Below are positions 23,120 through 24,013 of a stretch of 24,013 nt of DNA, in pieces. This stretch comes from an uncultured Neomegalonema sp. GTDB taxonomy: Bacteria > Pseudomonadota > Alphaproteobacteria > Rhodobacterales > Rhodobacteraceae. The notes under the pieces were generated by a model. The model saw nothing but the letters and a program-made list of their open reading frames with translations. It was not told the DNA's origin and ran no database searches. The position numbers were made by a program, and so were the translations under genes. The stretch lies in NCBI GenBank assembly GCA_937927905.1, contig CALFWP010000097.1, positions 1-24,013 on the forward strand, read 5' to 3'. Numbering within the stretch: the stretch's first letter is position 1; each line of letters starts with the position of its first letter.

Positions 23120-23911
23120 ATGTCTGACAACCGTCTGAAAGTCGTGGTAACGCGTAAATTGCCGGATCAGGTGGAAGCGCGGATGCAGGAATTGTTCGAC
23201 GTAACGTTCAATACCGGTGACGTTCCGATGACGGCGGCACAGCTTGCCGCGGCCATGGCGGATGCGGATGTGCTTGTCCCCACTTTGGGGGATCAGATTG
23301 ATGCCGGTCTTTTGGCAAGGGCCGGTAAGGATTTGCGCCTGATTGCCAATTTCGGTGCAGGTGTTGATCATATTGATGTGGCAACCGCACGGCAGCGCAG
23401 TATTCATGTCACCAATACGCCGGGTGTTCTTGCGGAGGACACAGCGGATATGACGATGGCGCTGATGCTGTCAGTGCCCCGCCGTCTGGTTGACGGTGTT
23501 AAACTGATCGAATCCGGAAAATGGGGCGGATGGGCACCGACGGCGATGCTCGGACACCGGGTGTTCGGAAAGCGCCTCGGCATTATCGGTATGGGCCGGG
23601 TCGGGCAAGCGGTTGCGCGGCGCGCGGCGGCGTTCGGACTTGAAATTCACTACCATAACCGGAAGCGTCTGCGTCCGGAGGTGGAAGATGATCTTCATGC
23701 GACGTACTGGGAAAGCCTTGACCAGATGCTGGCGCGCATGGATGTCGTTTCCATCCACTGTCCGCACACACCGGCAACATATCATCTTTTGTCATCCCGT
23801 CGCCTGCGGCTGATGAAACCCAGTGCTTACATCGTGAACACCGCGCGGGGTGAGGTGATTGACGAAAACGCTCTGGTCCGCATGCTGGAGCAGACACCAA
23901 CGAGCAAGTAA
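23120..23911 (+). pseudogene. D-2-hydroxyacid dehydrogenase (glyoxylate/hydroxypyruvate reductase-like), truncated
   Basis: The 263-residue reading frame matches NAD(P)-dependent D-2-hydroxyacid dehydrogenases up to about residue 257. It has a substrate loop with NFGAGVDHIDV (78-87), a Rossmann motif GMGRVG (157-162) and the catalytic arginine R243 in NTARGEVIDENALVRML. Full-length members have about 320-330 residues. Here the last residues QTPTSK are unrelated and are followed by a stop, so the catalytic Glu and His and the C-terminal half of the catalytic domain are missing. The break lies near 23888-23895. As written it cannot be a working enzyme. It is either a disrupted gene or an assembly chimera. 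The start has GGAG (23110-23113) upstream. Confidence 0.85.
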
Positions 23912-24013
23912 GGTGAGATGCTCAATGTCACGCTCGTCAAACTCTCTGGCAACCCAGTTCATTACTTCTAGTGTTCCGATACAAACTCCCGAAGTGGTGA
24001 CTAAAGGAACTCC
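23894..24013 (-). pseudogene. GAF-domain protein fragment abutting the truncated dehydrogenase
   Basis: On the minus strand, beginning at the window edge, 40 codons encode a stretch matching the end of a GAF sensor domain: GVPLVTTSGVCIGTLEVMNW, then REFDERDIEHLTLLARW. The match to the GAF pattern (PLVT-x-GxxIGTLxV...RxFxxxDIxxLxxLA) is good but rests on 40 residues. The frame then runs into antisense dehydrogenase sequence, so the gene is broken at the same junction. Its parent protein (signalling kinase, cyclase or other) cannot be told. Confidence 0.5.

Noticed and set aside
23894..24013. Insertion sequence end at the dehydrogenase break
   Set aside because: No terminal inverted repeat, target duplication or transposase motif is visible; the sequence fits a GAF-domain fragment better.

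Overview
The window looks like chromosomal DNA of an aerobic or facultative anoxygenic phototrophic alphaproteobacterium, most likely Rhodobacterales of the Roseobacter group. This rests on four things: a complete light-harvesting-2 (puc) operon, an aapJQMP general L-amino-acid ABC transporter, an irr/fabA/fabB/fabI neighbourhood typical of alphaproteobacteria, and housekeeping genes of alphaproteobacterial type (ftsY, yciB, DUF2842, YggT). Coding density is high. No tRNA, rRNA, CRISPR array or complete mobile element was seen. Species cannot be given from the sequence alone.

Layout. 1-2481 (minus): metC-like cystathionine beta-lyase, then an overlapping modA-like binding protein with a TTG start, then a short-chain dehydrogenase cut by the window edge. 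2482-2774: divergent regulatory gap with a perfect dyad. 2775-8174 (plus): aapJ, aapQ, an unusually long aapM, aapP, closed by an intrinsic terminator; a strong hairpin separates aapJ from aapQ. 8232-9936 (minus): yciB and ftsY. 10069-11793 (plus): heparinase II/III-family protein. 11836-12949 (minus): EamA transporter and DUF2842 protein. 13071-14631 (plus): YggT protein, an unknown exported protein, and thiamine diphosphokinase with GTGA coupling. 14722-14931 (minus): cold-shock protein sharing a bidirectional terminator with thiN. 15127-17701 (minus): fabI, fabB, fabA (transcribed in the order A-B-I), the unsaturated fatty acid branch plus enoyl reduction. 17851-18750 (minus): DUF3616-like exported protein. 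18835-19260 (plus): irr.

19261-22398 is the most interesting part. It is the LH2 operon pucB-pucA-pucC followed by an unrecognised gene with four 25-residue C-terminal repeats. The promoter region holds two perfect TGT-N12-ACA (PpsR/CrtJ-type) palindromes exactly 8 bp apart, plus a third, overlapping palindrome. PucA carries Phe44-Leu45 where 850-nm LH2 has aromatic hydrogen-bond donors, which predicts a blue-shifted complex. It also has a C-terminal tail of over 50 residues.

22527-24013: an exported SH3-like protein (minus) and a D-2-hydroxyacid dehydrogenase (plus) that breaks off near 23893. Beyond that point lies unrelated sequence whose minus strand encodes a GAF-domain fragment, so this is either a genomic rearrangement or an assembly junction.
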